Assembly (NCBI GenBank): GCA_019359375.1
Contig: JAHHHL010000024.1
Coordinates: 44,316-108,315 of the forward strand
Source of the DNA: Lyngbya sp. HA4199-MV5
Lineage (GTDB): Bacteria > Cyanobacteriota > Cyanobacteriia > Leptolyngbyales > Leptolyngbyaceae
DNA length: 64,000 bases
Reading direction: 5' to 3'
Part shown: piece by piece, positions 17,449 through 27,522 of the stretch
Numbering within the stretch: the first letter of the stretch is position 1
Layout of the letters: every line of letters begins with the position of its first letter
Position numbers and translations under genes: made by a program
Notes under the pieces: generated by a model
Told to the model about the DNA's origin: nothing
The model's input: only the letters and a program-made list of their open reading frames with translations
Databases searched by the model: none

Positions 17449-17958
17449 ATGGCACTTACTCCCCATCCTGATGCCGCTGCTGTAGCGATTCACTGTGCGG
17501 TGATTACCGTTAGTGACACCCGCACCGCCGACACCGATCGCAGCGGTCAGTTAATTCAACACCTGTTGCAGGAGGCTGGGCATGAGCTGGTTGCTTACGC
17601 CATCGTCAAAGATGAGCCTGCACAGATCCAGGAACAGCTTGAGCAGTTGAGCCAGAACGCCGCGTTAGAGACCATCATCGTCAATGGTGGTACGGGCATT
17701 GCTCCCAGAGACACGACTTACGACGCGATCGCCCTCCTTTTAGAAAAAACGCTACCGGGCTTTGGGGAACTCTTTCGCTGGCTGAGCTACCAGGACATTG
17801 GCTCACGGGCGATCGCATCGCGGGCAATCGCAGGTGTTTTTCGTCAGCGGCTAGTGTTTTCGGTACCTGGCTCTACTGGGGCAGTACAACTTGCCATGCA
17901 GCAGCTAATCTTGCCAGAGCTACAGCACCTTGTCAGCCAGCTTCGTACCGACCATTAG
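17449..17958 (+). CDS. moaB: Molybdenum cofactor biosynthesis protein MoaB
   Basis: A 169-residue MogA/MoaB-type protein that adenylates molybdopterin before metal insertion. The conserved [16 protein letters not shown] motif and [21 protein letters not shown] are present, and [14 protein letters not shown] marks the N-terminal part. The length is usual for MoaB. It follows psb28 by 23 bp. The minus-strand Ctp gene converges on it. Confidence 0.9.
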   Translation: MALTPHPDAAAVAIHCAVITVSDTRTADTDRSGQLIQHLLQEAGHELVAYAIVKDEPAQIQEQLEQLSQNAALETIIVNGGTGIAPRDTTYDAIALLLEKTLPGFGELFRWLSYQDIGSRAIASRAIAGVFRQRLVFSVPGSTGAVQLAMQQLILPELQHLVSQLRTDH

Positions 17959-18094
17959 ATTGAAGGCGACGCATGGGTGAGTCAGGGGACTGGCGCGATC
18001 GCCCCACGTCTTCACCTCCAATCAAAACGATTATGCCACGCTGGGAAAGTGATTTCCTGGCATGCGCTGGCGCAGCTATTGTTCTTTTCAGGCG

Positions 18095-19411
18095 TTATTT
18101 CTGAGTCTGGTTTGCTTGCTGCATGGTTCCTGGCACTGTCGTTACAGCTACCTTTTGCAGGGTCGTAAGCGCACTGGCGTATTGGGGATCATCTTTAGTG
18201 GCGACCAGTTTAGGGTTTGAAGCAAGCTTTTGACGCTGCTCATCGCTGAGGTCAATCTTGACATCGGGGGTGATCCCCTTGTGGCTAATGTCCGTTCCCT
18301 TTGGCGTGTAGTAATGCGCGATCGTCACCGCCAGCCCCGATCCATCCGAGAGGGAATGCACCGACTGCACCAGCGCCTTACCAAACGTTTGGCTACCCAC
18401 AACAGTAGCGCGACCATTATCTTTCAAGGCACCCGTCAGAATCTCGCTGGAGCTAGCCGAGTTACCATCCACCAGCACTACCAGCGGCAGTTTGGTCAAC
18501 GCAGTGCGGTTGTTTGAGATCTCTTCGCTGTTACCTTTGCGATCAACCGTGCGCACGATGTCACCCTTATCCATCCACATGCGGCTGATGTCGATACTGG
18601 CTTGCAGCAGCCCACCTGGATTGCCGCGCAGATCCAACACATAACCATCCACTTTCTGGTTGCCCAAGTCTTGAATGGCTCGACGCATTTGATCTGCCGC
18701 GTGAGCGCTGAACTCATTCAACCGGATGTAGCCAACCCGTCTATTGCCTTCTTGCTTCAGCGAGTAGCGCACAGTGGGTAGTTCAATCCGGGCACGAGTC
18801 AACGCGAACGTGGAGTTGTCTTTGCCTGGTCGCCCAATTTCAAGCTTAACTTTAGTGCCCACGTCGCCGCGAATCAGGTTTGATGCATCCTCAACCGTCA
18901 TGCCTTTCGTCAGCTTGCCGTCGATCGACAAAATTTGATCCCCGGCTAAAATGCCCGCTTTGAGCGCAGGAGAATTTTCGATCGGCTCAACCACCGTCAG
19001 CACTTTCGTTTTGTCATCCACTTCTAGCCGGATGCCCACACCAGAAAGCTCGCCAGAAGTCTGGTTGCTAAGCGCTTCATACTGCTTCGGATCCATAAAG
19101 CGAGTGTAGGGATCGTTGAGCTTTTCTAGTGCCGATCGTAGGGCAACGTAGGCTTGCTCACGCGACGAATAGTTTTTGCCCAACAGTGACTTGCGAACCT
19201 CTTGCCAATCCGTTTGATTGAAGGTGCCGTCAACGTAATCACGGTTGACAATTTGCCATGCCTCATCAACGACGGTTTTAGGGCTTTCTTGCAGCGCCGC
19301 ACGTACACGATTCAAACCAGGACCAAAGAGTGAAACAGCCGCCGTGGTAGCGATCGCTCCACCGCAGAGAGCAACTTGGAACAGCGGAAAACGCTTTGAG
19401 GGTCGGTTCAT
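18095..19411 (-). CDS. Carboxyl-terminal processing serine protease (S41), CtpA/CtpB/CtpC type
   Basis: A 438-residue periplasmic or lumenal protease. Residues 13-40 are a signal anchor. A PDZ domain at about 115-195 contains SGVGIRLEVD. The S41 core carries GYVLDLRGNPGGLL and the Ser-Lys dyad, which I place at Ser320 in GNSASSSEI and Lys345 in TFGKALVQ from the 25-residue spacing known in D1 processing protease. CtpA matures photosystem II D1, but cyanobacteria carry several paralogues, and this sequence alone does not show which one it is. No SD is evident before ATG 19411. Confidence 0.9.
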   Translation of the reverse strand: MNRPSKRFPLFQVALCGGAIATTAAVSLFGPGLNRVRAALQESPKTVVDEAWQIVNRDYVDGTFNQTDWQEVRKSLLGKNYSSREQAYVALRSALEKLNDPYTRFMDPKQYEALSNQTSGELSGVGIRLEVDDKTKVLTVVEPIENSPALKAGILAGDQILSIDGKLTKGMTVEDASNLIRGDVGTKVKLEIGRPGKDNSTFALTRARIELPTVRYSLKQEGNRRVGYIRLNEFSAHAADQMRRAIQDLGNQKVDGYVLDLRGNPGGLLQASIDISRMWMDKGDIVRTVDRKGNSEEISNNRTALTKLPLVVLVDGNSASSSEILTGALKDNGRATVVGSQTFGKALVQSVHSLSDGSGLAVTIAHYYTPKGTDISHKGITPDVKIDLSDEQRQKLASNPKLVATKDDPQYASALTTLQKVAVTTVPGTMQQANQTQK

Positions 19412-20009
19412 TGAAGGTAAAGATAAATGAAGTGGCTTAGAAACTGAGACAAAAGAGGCGCTAAAGCAGTCAGCTTGGTTTTAAGACGATCGATATGATG
19501 TACGACATCCACTCAACTGCAACCAAAAACCTCGGCGTTCCCAACTGGCGATACGTTTAGAATATCCAGACAATCTGGCAACCGTCCATCGTGAAGGTGA
19601 CAGTTTGCCCCACAGGCTGAATACGTCATTCTCGACCATACCAACACCCTGGCGAAGTTTAGATTGAAATCTTTTAGCCAATCTAACCGAATCTCCATAA
19701 ATTGGCATAGGGGTAGTTCCATTAACTTTGCTAAATCTATATCTTGCGTAATATTGCTTTTTGTAAAGTTATGTCAAAACACGCGTTGTACCTCCTGGAA
19801 AGCGGGACAACTGAGCATGGAGGCTTAAGTGGCTCTGCTCATTGAATCTAGAAAGCCTTGAATCTAGAAAGCCTTGAATCTAGAAAGTCGAGTTTTGTCT
19901 ATGGAGTTTATGCAAACCTCGGCGGTTTTGAGCCAGCATTCAGCACCGCACCCACGTTGTTTAAACGCCCGAGGCTTTAGTCACAAGGTCTAAAAACGCA
20001 GCAAATGAG
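19412..20009. other. 598-bp gene-free region
   Basis: Overlapping minus-strand frames of 60-75 codons occur at about 19481-19722, but none resembles a known protein or has a good ribosome site. It may be decayed coding DNA. A 16-bp triple repeat (19842-19889) and an imperfect CCTCGG/CCGAGG inverted repeat (about 19918-19975) are the only other structures seen. Confidence 0.45.
19842..19889 (+). repeat. Three tandem copies of a 16-bp unit
   Basis: TTGAATCTAGAAAGCC occurs three times head to tail, the last copy with one change. It lies 120 bp upstream of the gene at 20010. Confidence 0.9.
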
Positions 20010-20834
20010 ATGAGCACAAAAGACTTTACTACCAAAGGTGCCAACGTGCGGACAAAGTGGCTGCGCCATTTGCTAGGGAGCGTGATTGCGATCGCATCCC
20101 TAGCAGGTGTGGTTTTGATTCAGCGATCGCAGCTCACTCGACCCTCCCTATGGTCTTCTAACCCCACACAGGCAGAGCAGCAAGAGGCTGTTAAACTGCG
20201 ACTGCTGAACCAATTGCCAACCTTTGGGTTTAATAACCTTGTCGCTGATTGGACGTTTCTCAACTTTTTGCAATACTACGGTGACAACGAGGTTCGCGCC
20301 AAGACAGGCTATGCACTTAGCCCTCAGTATTTCGACATCATCACACGTCTAGACCCGCGCTTCGTCGATATTTATTTATTTCTTTCGGGTAGTATTTCGT
20401 ATCAACTCGGTGAGCCGCAAGTTGCTGTGCAGTTGATGGATCGTGGCACGGCGGCATTATCACCTCAAATTACGCCCAAAGCTTTTCAAGTGTGGCGCTT
20501 CAAAGGGTTAGATCAACTGCTGCTGCTAGGGGATATTCCAGGCTCAATCCGCTCGCATGAGATGGCGGCAAAATGGGTGCAGGGAACGCCTTACCAGGCG
20601 CTAACGCCCCTCTTTGAACAGACTGCGGCGTTTTTGCGTCGAGACCCCAATAGCGTACCCGTCCGGTTCCAGGCGTGGACATCCATCTATTATCAAGCTG
20701 CTGCTGTGAACGATAAGACGACTCAGACGCGCGCAGAACAGGAAATTTTGGCGTTGGGTGGGCAGATGAGCCTGAAGGATGGGCAGGTCGTCTTTGCCTT
20801 GCCGAAACATGCGGTAGCAGGAGATCACCCGTAG
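20010..20834 (+). CDS. Conserved membrane-anchored protein with TPR-like helices
   Basis: A 274-residue protein with a basic N-terminus and a single hydrophobic segment at about 22-40 ([18 protein letters not shown]), probably anchoring it with the bulk outside the cytosol. The rest is helical ([21 protein letters not shown], then [34 protein letters not shown]) and resembles TPR repeats. It fits a conserved cyanobacterial family whose function I do not know. It stands alone, and tandem repeats begin 17 bp after its stop codon. Confidence 0.7.
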   Translation: MSTKDFTTKGANVRTKWLRHLLGSVIAIASLAGVVLIQRSQLTRPSLWSSNPTQAEQQEAVKLRLLNQLPTFGFNNLVADWTFLNFLQYYGDNEVRAKTGYALSPQYFDIITRLDPRFVDIYLFLSGSISYQLGEPQVAVQLMDRGTAALSPQITPKAFQVWRFKGLDQLLLLGDIPGSIRSHEMAAKWVQGTPYQALTPLFEQTAAFLRRDPNSVPVRFQAWTSIYYQAAAVNDKTTQTRAEQEILALGGQMSLKDGQVVFALPKHAVAGDHP

Positions 20835-20851
20835 TTGATTAGCGTTTAAAG

Positions 20852-20964
20852 CAAGGGGCAGAGGGCAGAAGGCAGAGGGCAGAGGGCAGAAGGCAAGGGG
20901 CAGAGGGCAGAAGGCAAGGGGCAGAGGGCAGAAGGCAGAGGGCAGAGGGCAGAGGGCAGAAGGC
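20852..20964. repeat. Long tandem heptamer array (GGGCAGA/AGGCAGA)
   Basis: About sixteen consecutive imperfect 7-bp units (GGGCAGA, AGGCAGA, AGGCAAG). It is the most regular of the heptamer arrays in this window and is intergenic. Confidence 0.9.
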
Positions 20965-21104
20965 GAATGCCTACAAGTCTAAATCTCAGCTTGTGATGCC
21001 TGTTGGTAAAAACCGCTTTGACTGGTGGATGCTGCTGAGTTTCGATCGCGTGCTGTTTTGCAGATCGCCAAAAACTGCTAAGGTTTTGGTCATTTGTTGT
21101 GCGT

Positions 21105-21160
21105 ATTCAGTTATTAGCAGTCAGCAATTAGTGGTTAGCAATCAGCCAGCAGTCATCTGG
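21105..21160. repeat. TTAGCAGTCAGCAATTAGTGG-like short repeats
   Basis: Irregular repeats of TTAGCA/GTCAGCAAT units. The gap 20835-21282 contains only these and the heptamer array; no gene is seen. Confidence 0.5.
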
Positions 21161-21282
21161 ATTTCTGGCACCGAGATAGGAGCAGACGATGGCTTCTGGA
21201 TCTTGGCTGGAGCGATCGTGCGAGTGATCAAACTGACTTCTAAGAGCTGATAGCATTTACGGTGTAGGAGGAGTTGATCGCA

Positions 21283-22473
21283 ATGTTGAGTTGGGAACAG
21301 AGTCCAAGTGTGGCAATGATGCGACAAGAACGGGCGTGGGTTGAGGTCAACTTAAGCGCGATCGCCCATAATGTCCGGCAACTTCGCAGTCTTTTGTCAA
21401 CCCAGACGGCGTTGATGGCAGTCGTCAAGGCAGATGCTTATGGGCACGGTGCAGTTACGGTTGCTCAGGCAGTTTTGCAGGCGGGATCTACCTGGCTGGG
21501 TGTTGCCACCATCCCAGAAGGTATCGAACTCCGAGAGGCAGGCATTCAAGCGCCGATACTTGTGCTGGGTGCAAACCATACACCCGACCAAATTCGAGCG
21601 ATCGCGCACTGGAAGCTTCAGCCAACACTCTGCACGCCCCGTCAAGCGCTCATCTTTGCGGAAGTTCTGGCTACTCTACCCCAGCATTCTCCTTTACCCG
21701 TCCATCTTAAGCTCGATACGGGTATGTCACGCCTTGGCACCTCGTGGCAGGAGGCAGCCGCCTTTGTACAACTGGTACAGCGCTTACCAAATCTGACAAT
21801 CGCCAGCGTTTACTCCCATCTAGCAACCGCAGAAGATCCCAATCAAAGCATTGCGAAACAACAGCAGCAGCGGTTTGAAACGGCAGTTGTTCAAATCAAA
21901 GCCTGTGGCATTCATCCACCCTGCCTGCATTTGGCAAATTCTGGCGGCACCTTGTCTGATCCAGCCTTTCACTATGACCTGGTGAGAGTTGGCTTGGCAA
22001 TCTATGGGCTCTATCCAGCCGCACACCTGAAAACCACGCTAGCACTCAAACCTGCCTTACAGGTGAAAGCCAGAGTGACCCAGGTGAAGACCATTTCAGC
22101 AGGCACAGGGGTGAGCTATGGGCATCGGTTTGTAGCAGAACGAGAACTGCAAATCGCAGTCGTGGCGATCGGCTATGCGGATGGCATCCCACGCAACCTG
22201 TCTAACCAAATGGAGGCACTGGTCAGGGGGCAGCGCGTGCCTCAAATTGGCGCGGTGACGATGGATCAAATCATGCTGGACGTGAGCACCGTGCCTGATT
22301 TGCAAGAAGGTGAAGTGGTCACGCTACTGGGGCAAGACGGCAACCAATCGATCGCCGCTGATGATTGGGCAACCACACTCGGTACCATTTCCTGGGAAAT
22401 TCTCTGCGGCTTTAAACACCGACTACCCAGAATCGCGATCGGTCAAGCCTTGCCAGATTCGGTGAATCGGTGA
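21283..22473 (+). CDS. alr: Alanine racemase
   Basis: A 396-residue PLP enzyme that makes D-alanine for peptidoglycan. The PLP lysine is Lys49 in VVKADAYGHG. The other conserved blocks are HLKLDTGMSRLG, HLANSGG, VRVGLAIYGLYP and GVSYGHRF with the catalytic tyrosine. AGGAGGAG at 21266-21273 lies 9 nt before ATG 21283 and decides the start over the TTG at 21274, which would leave no spacing. The length matches the family. It is flanked by repeats and seems monocistronic. Confidence 0.95.
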   Translation: MLSWEQSPSVAMMRQERAWVEVNLSAIAHNVRQLRSLLSTQTALMAVVKADAYGHGAVTVAQAVLQAGSTWLGVATIPEGIELREAGIQAPILVLGANHTPDQIRAIAHWKLQPTLCTPRQALIFAEVLATLPQHSPLPVHLKLDTGMSRLGTSWQEAAAFVQLVQRLPNLTIASVYSHLATAEDPNQSIAKQQQQRFETAVVQIKACGIHPPCLHLANSGGTLSDPAFHYDLVRVGLAIYGLYPAAHLKTTLALKPALQVKARVTQVKTISAGTGVSYGHRFVAERELQIAVVAIGYADGIPRNLSNQMEALVRGQRVPQIGAVTMDQIMLDVSTVPDLQEGEVVTLLGQDGNQSIAADDWATTLGTISWEILCGFKHRLPRIAIGQALPDSVNR

Positions 22474-22477
22474 GAGA

Positions 22478-22572
22478 GGGGTGAGGAGTGAAGGGTGTGG
22501 GGTGTAGGGTGTGGGGAAGCCTTTTGAGCGAATCCTGCCTTCTGCCTTCTGCCTCCTGCCTTCTGCCTTCTA
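22478..22572. repeat. Repeat-rich gap between convergent genes
   Basis: GGTGTGGGGTGTAGGGTGTGGGG followed by CTTCTGCCTTCTGCCTCCTGCC units. It separates alr from the convergent gene. Confidence 0.8.
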
Positions 22573-22989
22573 ACTGCCAAACAGTTCTAAAACACTCCGA
22601 AGAAACGCCTTCAATTTCTCTCCCATTTCTGGCGTGGGGTAGTTAGCGCCTTCAAACGCCCAATGATCAACAGTCGATAGCCACCATTGCTTGCCACGAT
22701 GGTCAAAGCCTGCAATTTCTGCGCCGATCGCGCGTCGTTCTCCCGTTTGTAGATCTTGATAGAAGCGGATTTGTAATAAGAGACTGCGGCTTTGGAGTAA
22801 CCGTGAAAAACCAGGGAAATGGAACCCAATGTCGATCGACTCTGGATCGACCAGTTCTTGCGTGTCGGGATCGCTGACCCACGGCTTCAAATCCGACTTT
22901 GCATCGGGGAACTCAGCTTTGAAGAGATTCGCGGCGGCAGCAATCTTGCTCGTTGTTTCCAGAGATGTTGCCTGTTCGGCTGCGTTCAT
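22570..22989 (-). CDS. Conserved hypothetical protein, 139 aa
   Basis: A small soluble protein with a helical N-terminus (AAAANLFKAEFPDAKSDLKPW) and a beta-rich core (SIDIGFHFPGFSRLL, RAIGAEIAGFDHRGKQWWLSTV). I recognise no family with confidence. The frame is open to 23025, but AAGGAA 8 nt before ATG 22989 supports MNAAEQATS as the start. There is no signal peptide or membrane segment. It converges on alr and is alone on its strand. Confidence 0.65.
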   Translation of the reverse strand: MNAAEQATSLETTSKIAAAANLFKAEFPDAKSDLKPWVSDPDTQELVDPESIDIGFHFPGFSRLLQSRSLLLQIRFYQDLQTGERRAIGAEIAGFDHRGKQWWLSTVDHWAFEGANYPTPEMGEKLKAFLRSVLELFGS

Positions 22990-23298
22990 TTGTGATTCCT
23001 TTGTCGCAATACATGAAAGAGCCAATCAGGATCAGGCATTAACGATGGGTTAACTTCAAAATTATTCACAAATCGCCAAAATTTTCAAGGGCTAGCGGCA
23101 AATGCATGTTACCTGTCAACCCGTTTTTGCCTTCTATGTTTGCGGCAAGCATCTTTACAGACAATTGGCGGAACATCAAACGCAGAATGCAACAGCCAGA
23201 AAACATCGATCGCAGGAATCTTTTCTCAACTTTCACTTGCTCAAGTCGCCATTGTGGTCATAATGGTGTCTTGTTTGACACTCTGCTGGTTCCTGGGA

Positions 23299-24489
23299 AT
23301 GCTGCTGTGGTTTCTTAAGATAATTAAAAGATTTGTAGCGAGGCTAGATCAGTCTTCCAGTCTGCTTGCAGGTCTTTTATGCCTGGTTCTTCTAGTCGGG
23401 AGCGTTACAGCTAACCAATCGGCAAGCGCGCAGAGTAATGCAGTCGAAGACCTACAGCGACGGCAACAGCAAATTGACCAGCAGCGATCGCAGCTTTCTA
23501 AAGAGCACGATCGCCTGAAAAATTTAGAAAAAGCAGCACAGGGAAACCTTCAAGGCTTACGTCAGGGCATCAAAGCTACCGCCAGCCAAATTAAAGCCAG
23601 TGAAACGCAACTGCAAACGGCAACAACCCAATTACGATCGCTTGAAGTATCGCTAGTCAAAGCTGAGCAGCTCTATCGGCAAAAGCAGTTTTCCACGGTG
23701 GCACGACTCCGCTTTCTGCAACGACAGCAGCTCGATCGTGGGTGGGCAGTGCTGCTACAAAGCCAAAATTTGAACGAATTTCTCGATCGTCGCCATCAAC
23801 TTAAACAACTGTACAGAGCCGATCAGCAGCTCCTCAGTAGCTTTAAGCAAGACACCGATCGCATTGACCAGCAGCGCGACCGGGTTGAGCAACAGAAAAA
23901 CCAAATCGCCTTACTCAAACAGCAGCTTTTGGCGCAAAAAGCAGAATTTGAAGCGCAAGCCAGTTCTCAACAAACAATGATCGAACGATTGCGGAGCGAT
24001 CGACGGGCACTGGAAGTGGCTGAAACTCAACTGCTACAAGATTCTCGCAATATCGGACTGCTCATTCAGCAGCGAGTCGGCAACGGAGGCATCGCCTTTC
24101 GCGGGACTGGGCAGATGATCGTGCCTTGCCTGGGAGAAATCACCAGCGGGTTTGGCTGGCGAGTGCATCCGATTCTAGGCTATCAGCGCTTTCACTCTGG
24201 GCTAGACTTTGGCGCAGACTACGGCACGACGATTAACGCCTCAGACAGCGGCACCGTAATCTTCGCAGGCTGGTATGGAGGGTATGGCAATGCAGTCATC
24301 ATCGACCACGGTGGCGGTATCACGACACTGTACGGTCACGCCAGCGAACTCTACGTTTCCGAAGGGCAGACGGTGCAACGTGGACAGCCGATCGCGGCGA
24401 TCGGCTCTACGGGACTTTCCACTGGTCCTCACCTCCACTTTGAAGTCCGGCAAAACGGTGATCCGGTCGATCCAGCCGCGTACCTTTAA
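23299..24489 (+). CDS. M23 peptidase with coiled coil (EnvC/NlpD-like murein hydrolase or activator)
   Basis: An exported protein acting on, or activating amidases for, peptidoglycan at cell division. After a signal segment ending near SASAQ come about 200 residues of glutamine-rich coiled coil (DLQRRQQQIDQQRSQLSKEHDRL). A LytM/M23 domain follows with HSGLDFGADYG and HLHFEVRQNGDPVDP, so the zinc ligands are present and it may be catalytically active. The start is uncertain: the frame opens at TTG 23140, and ATG 23263 and 23299 are candidates without a strong SD. 23299 is chosen because it leaves one signal segment. Confidence 0.8.
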   Translation: MLLWFLKIIKRFVARLDQSSSLLAGLLCLVLLVGSVTANQSASAQSNAVEDLQRRQQQIDQQRSQLSKEHDRLKNLEKAAQGNLQGLRQGIKATASQIKASETQLQTATTQLRSLEVSLVKAEQLYRQKQFSTVARLRFLQRQQLDRGWAVLLQSQNLNEFLDRRHQLKQLYRADQQLLSSFKQDTDRIDQQRDRVEQQKNQIALLKQQLLAQKAEFEAQASSQQTMIERLRSDRRALEVAETQLLQDSRNIGLLIQQRVGNGGIAFRGTGQMIVPCLGEITSGFGWRVHPILGYQRFHSGLDFGADYGTTINASDSGTVIFAGWYGGYGNAVIIDHGGGITTLYGHASELYVSEGQTVQRGQPIAAIGSTGLSTGPHLHFEVRQNGDPVDPAAYL

Positions 24490-24580
24490 GGGGCTAAAGG
24501 CTAAAGTCTGAAATCTAAATATTAAGCCTTTAGCCTTTAGCCTTCATCCTTTCTCAAGTGCTATACTCTCGAAAGAACGA

Positions 24581-24653
24581 GGGCATGTAGCTCAGTGGAT
24601 AGAGCATCAGGTTCCGGTCCTGAGGGTCGGGGGTTCGAATCCCTCCATGCTCG
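24581..24653 (+). tRNA. tRNA-Arg (anticodon CCG)
   Basis: A 73-nt cloverleaf. The acceptor stem GGGCATG pairs with CATGCTC, there is one G-U pair, and the discriminator base is G. The anticodon stem TCAGG/CCTGA encloses loop TTCCGGT, so the anticodon is CCG. The T-arm contains GGTTCGAATCC. CCA is not encoded. A TATACT box at 24562-24567 lies just upstream. Confidence 0.97.
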
Positions 24654-24740
24654 TGTGTGATTCGGCTTAATCAGTGGGTTCGTCCACTAGACGCATCTCT
24701 GCGACGCCGACAGGTGGCGAGGATTGGTTGCTGAGGTCTA

Positions 24741-24865
24741 GGGGCTGTCATCAATTAGTACTACACATTGCTTGCAATAAGGGTTCAAGCCCCCAGCCTG
24801 GTGTGTTGGGACGGACCTGGCACTGCTGATATCGCAAGGTTTCGGAGCTAATTGATGACACGCCC
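24741..24865 (+). mobile_element. MITE copy 2
   Basis: A 125-bp element with ends GGGGCTGTCATCAATTA and TAATTGATGACACGCCC, flanked by TA at 24739-24740 and 24866-24867. It lies between the tRNA and the 3' end of a minus-strand gene and is closely similar to copy 3. Confidence 0.85.
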
Positions 24866-24919
24866 TAGCCCACAAAATCCCATCTGGCAAAATGCAGGGC
24901 ATCAAAAACCAACAGAACG

Positions 24920-26518
24920 CTACTGAACCTTCCACAGATCATTCCAGGGATCGTGAAAGACGGATTTTAACTGCCGCTGGTATTTTGCTACAAACTGGCG
25001 GCGAAACACATCTGGTAGGTTCATTAAGAAAATGCTGTGCGAACCCTGAGGCAAGGCACCAAGCGGAAAGTCATTACCAACGGCTGGCATTAGTAGAAAT
25101 TGAGCCTCAGGCTTAAGCAGATAGCTTAGGGAAATCATACTGGCGGCGTTATAGCCAAAGGCATCGCTGATAATGAGCGGACGATCGCTCCCATTCACGA
25201 TCGCGGCAACTTGATGGTAGTTAGAATTTAGCACCTTACTCCACCAGGTATTGGCTTGGGTATACACACTGCACGAAGCAATACCTAAAACCAGCAGCAG
25301 CGAGAAAACCCCTGTCGCCAAGCGAACTTTCCAGCGTTGCCGCTGTGTGAAATAGGTTGCCAGGAGGTAAGCAACCGCGAGTTGTAAGCCGATAAAACAA
25401 GGAATGAGATACCGCGTGACGGTGAAGCGCTGTCCGCCTGATAAAAGGTCTGGTAGCCCAAACGCAAGCGCCGTGCCACCGACAAACGTGACCAAAAACC
25501 ACCCAATCCGTGTGGGAGTTGTGCGGCAGAGGACATACGTAGCATAGCCCTGAAGCAGCAGGAGAAGGGTCGCAAACCCATAGGCAAGGGGATTTGACAA
25601 CTCAAAATTAAAATCGACAAAACTGCGGCTGAAATTAAACAGCGTCATCTGAATACTAATCATCAACGGCAACGGTACAGTAATCCATGACGTTGAGCGT
25701 CCCAGCAGTCCGGTAGACGTGACGACAAAAGACATCCAGGGAATAAAGAGAACAAAGGCAACCATTAGCGTAATGACACAGGCGATCGTGCGCTTTCCCA
25801 GACGAGGCGGTAAGCTAAACAACTGGTTTGCCTGATCTACAACCAGGGTATAGACCACATGACTCACGGCAAGCCACACCGCAAACAGTGCCGTATAGAG
25901 TGCAGCAACCATCGAGACTCCATACAACAGCCAGTTTCGCCAGGAAGACATACGGATGGCACGCAGCAAGAGTGTACTGCTGGCAAGGCTCAAGATCGCC
26001 CAAAATCCGTATTGTCGTGCTTCTTGAGCAAACACTAGCTGCAATGGTGAAACAGCAAAAAGCGCGATCGCAACCCATCCCACCAGAGAAGATTCAAACA
26101 ACTCGATGCAAAACCAGTACACCGCTGGAAACATCAGCAGGCTGAGTAGTGCTGTAAACCCACGGGTGACGGTCGGCGAGGTTCCCCAGACCTGTGCCCA
26201 AAACCGTAGAAGGATGTAGTAGAGAGGCGGATGCTGCGCGTCTTCCACTCCTTTACGCACAATCATGTCCGTAAGGGATAGAGTTGGGACAAATTGCTGA
26301 TATGCCAGCAGATCTGCCGGATGCACCAATTTATTCTGAAACAGTTCGTTGCTGAGATAGCTTCCCGGACGAGCCGTAATCACCATTGATGTGTAAGCTT
26401 CGTCGTGCCAGTACACCTTGCGATCGAGACCCACAAAGCGGAAACATACTGCCAGCACCAGCAAAGCAAGACTGACCAGACGAACGACTCTGATGAGTTT
26501 GGGGTCGGGAGGTGACAT
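24920..26518 (-). CDS. GT39/ArnT-like polytopic membrane glycosyltransferase, 532 aa
   Basis: A polytopic inner-membrane protein with about ten hydrophobic helices. The N-terminal pattern (helix, then FRFVGLDRKVYWHDEAYTSMV) is that of GT-C transferases, in which the acidic pair in the first external loop (here Asp-Glu of WHDEAYT) is catalytic. HPPLYYILLRFW, a typical later loop motif, is also present. It probably moves a sugar from a lipid carrier to an acceptor outside the membrane; substrates are unknown. A paralogue lies at 44567-46330. It stands alone on its strand, with no evident SD. Confidence 0.75.
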   Translation of the reverse strand: MSPPDPKLIRVVRLVSLALLVLAVCFRFVGLDRKVYWHDEAYTSMVITARPGSYLSNELFQNKLVHPADLLAYQQFVPTLSLTDMIVRKGVEDAQHPPLYYILLRFWAQVWGTSPTVTRGFTALLSLLMFPAVYWFCIELFESSLVGWVAIALFAVSPLQLVFAQEARQYGFWAILSLASSTLLLRAIRMSSWRNWLLYGVSMVAALYTALFAVWLAVSHVVYTLVVDQANQLFSLPPRLGKRTIACVITLMVAFVLFIPWMSFVVTSTGLLGRSTSWITVPLPLMISIQMTLFNFSRSFVDFNFELSNPLAYGFATLLLLLQGYATYVLCRTTPTRIGWFLVTFVGGTALAFGLPDLLSGGQRFTVTRYLIPCFIGLQLAVAYLLATYFTQRQRWKVRLATGVFSLLLVLGIASCSVYTQANTWWSKVLNSNYHQVAAIVNGSDRPLIISDAFGYNAASMISLSYLLKPEAQFLLMPAVGNDFPLGALPQGSHSIFLMNLPDVFRRQFVAKYQRQLKSVFHDPWNDLWKVQ

Positions 26519-26673
26519 AGCGGGACGATCGCACGGGACGATCGCTCAGAGCAACAGTTCATACTAAGGCATCAATCGATGCTGTTGTCATCCGCACTTG
26601 TGACAAGCGGGGCGATCGTCCTGCGATCGCCCCGCCTATTCATGACCCAACGTTTTAACCAAACGACTCAACG

Positions 26674-27384
26674 CTACACCTTTGCAAATTCTGGCGTGGG
26701 ACGCTTGCTGTTGCGGATGCCCTCGATCGCGGTGGCGTAGTCAGGCGCTTTGAACACAGCCGATCCAGCCACGATCGCATTTGCCCCGGCTTCCAGCACT
26801 TGCCAGGTGTTACTTCCCTTCAAACCACCGTCTACTTCAATCCAGGGATCAAGACCCCGATCGTCGCACATCTGGCGCAACTGACGAATTTTAGGCAAAA
26901 CGCCTGGAATAAAGCTCTGTCCACCAAAGCCAGGGTTGACGCTCATGATCAAGACCAGATCGCACAGTTCCAAGACGTACTCGATCAGCTCTAGAGGGCT
27001 ACCAGGATTCAGCACCACGCCAGCTAACTTGCCCAATTCTTTGATCTGTCCCAGCGTCCGGTGGAGGTGTGGCGAGGCATTATGTTCACAGTGAACATAA
27101 ATATGGTCGGCTCCTGCTTTGGCAAAATCTTCTACGTACTTTTCTGGCTCAACAATCATGAGATGAACGTCGAGTGGTTTTTTAGTCACAGGACGAATCG
27201 CTTCGACAATCAGCGGACCGATCGTGATATTGGGGACAAAACGACCATCCATGACATCGACATGAATCCAGTCGGCCCCAGCAGCATCGACGGCGCGAAT
27301 TTCATCGCCCAAACGGCTAAAATCGGCTGATAGAATCGATGGAGCAACAACAATCGGCTTTTGACTGGATGGCGTTTGGGTCAT
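26674..27384 (-). CDS. rpe: Ribulose-phosphate 3-epimerase
   Basis: A 236-residue TIM-barrel enzyme of the Calvin and pentose-phosphate cycles that interconverts ribulose- and xylulose-5-phosphate. Conserved blocks are [51 protein letters not shown] and EVDGGL, which cover the catalytic aspartates and phosphate site. AGGAGA lies 11 nt before ATG 27384. It is divergent from the S8 peptidase gene across an 81-138 bp gap. Confidence 0.96.
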   Translation of the reverse strand: MTQTPSSQKPIVVAPSILSADFSRLGDEIRAVDAAGADWIHVDVMDGRFVPNITIGPLIVEAIRPVTKKPLDVHLMIVEPEKYVEDFAKAGADHIYVHCEHNASPHLHRTLGQIKELGKLAGVVLNPGSPLELIEYVLELCDLVLIMSVNPGFGGQSFIPGVLPKIRQLRQMCDDRGLDPWIEVDGGLKGSNTWQVLEAGANAIVAGSAVFKAPDYATAIEGIRNSKRPTPEFAKV

Positions 27385-27522
27385 GGCTATGTAGGTCTCC
27401 TAGCGGCGCTGTATTGTAGTTAGTTTAACAAACTGTGATTCAAGTCCCTAGTAATCTAATCAACTTTGCACGAAGGGCTTAAAAATCGTTGGGGTCGCGT
27501 TGTGTGGGTTGATGCCTCAAAA

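Noticed and set aside
17977..18168. 63-codon plus-strand frame after moaB
   Set aside because: It overlaps the 3' end of the Ctp protease gene, has no ribosome site and its product resembles nothing known.
19481..19722. Overlapping minus-strand frames of 69-75 codons upstream of the Ctp gene
   Set aside because: Two different frames are open over the same DNA, with no SD and no recognisable motif, so no gene is called.
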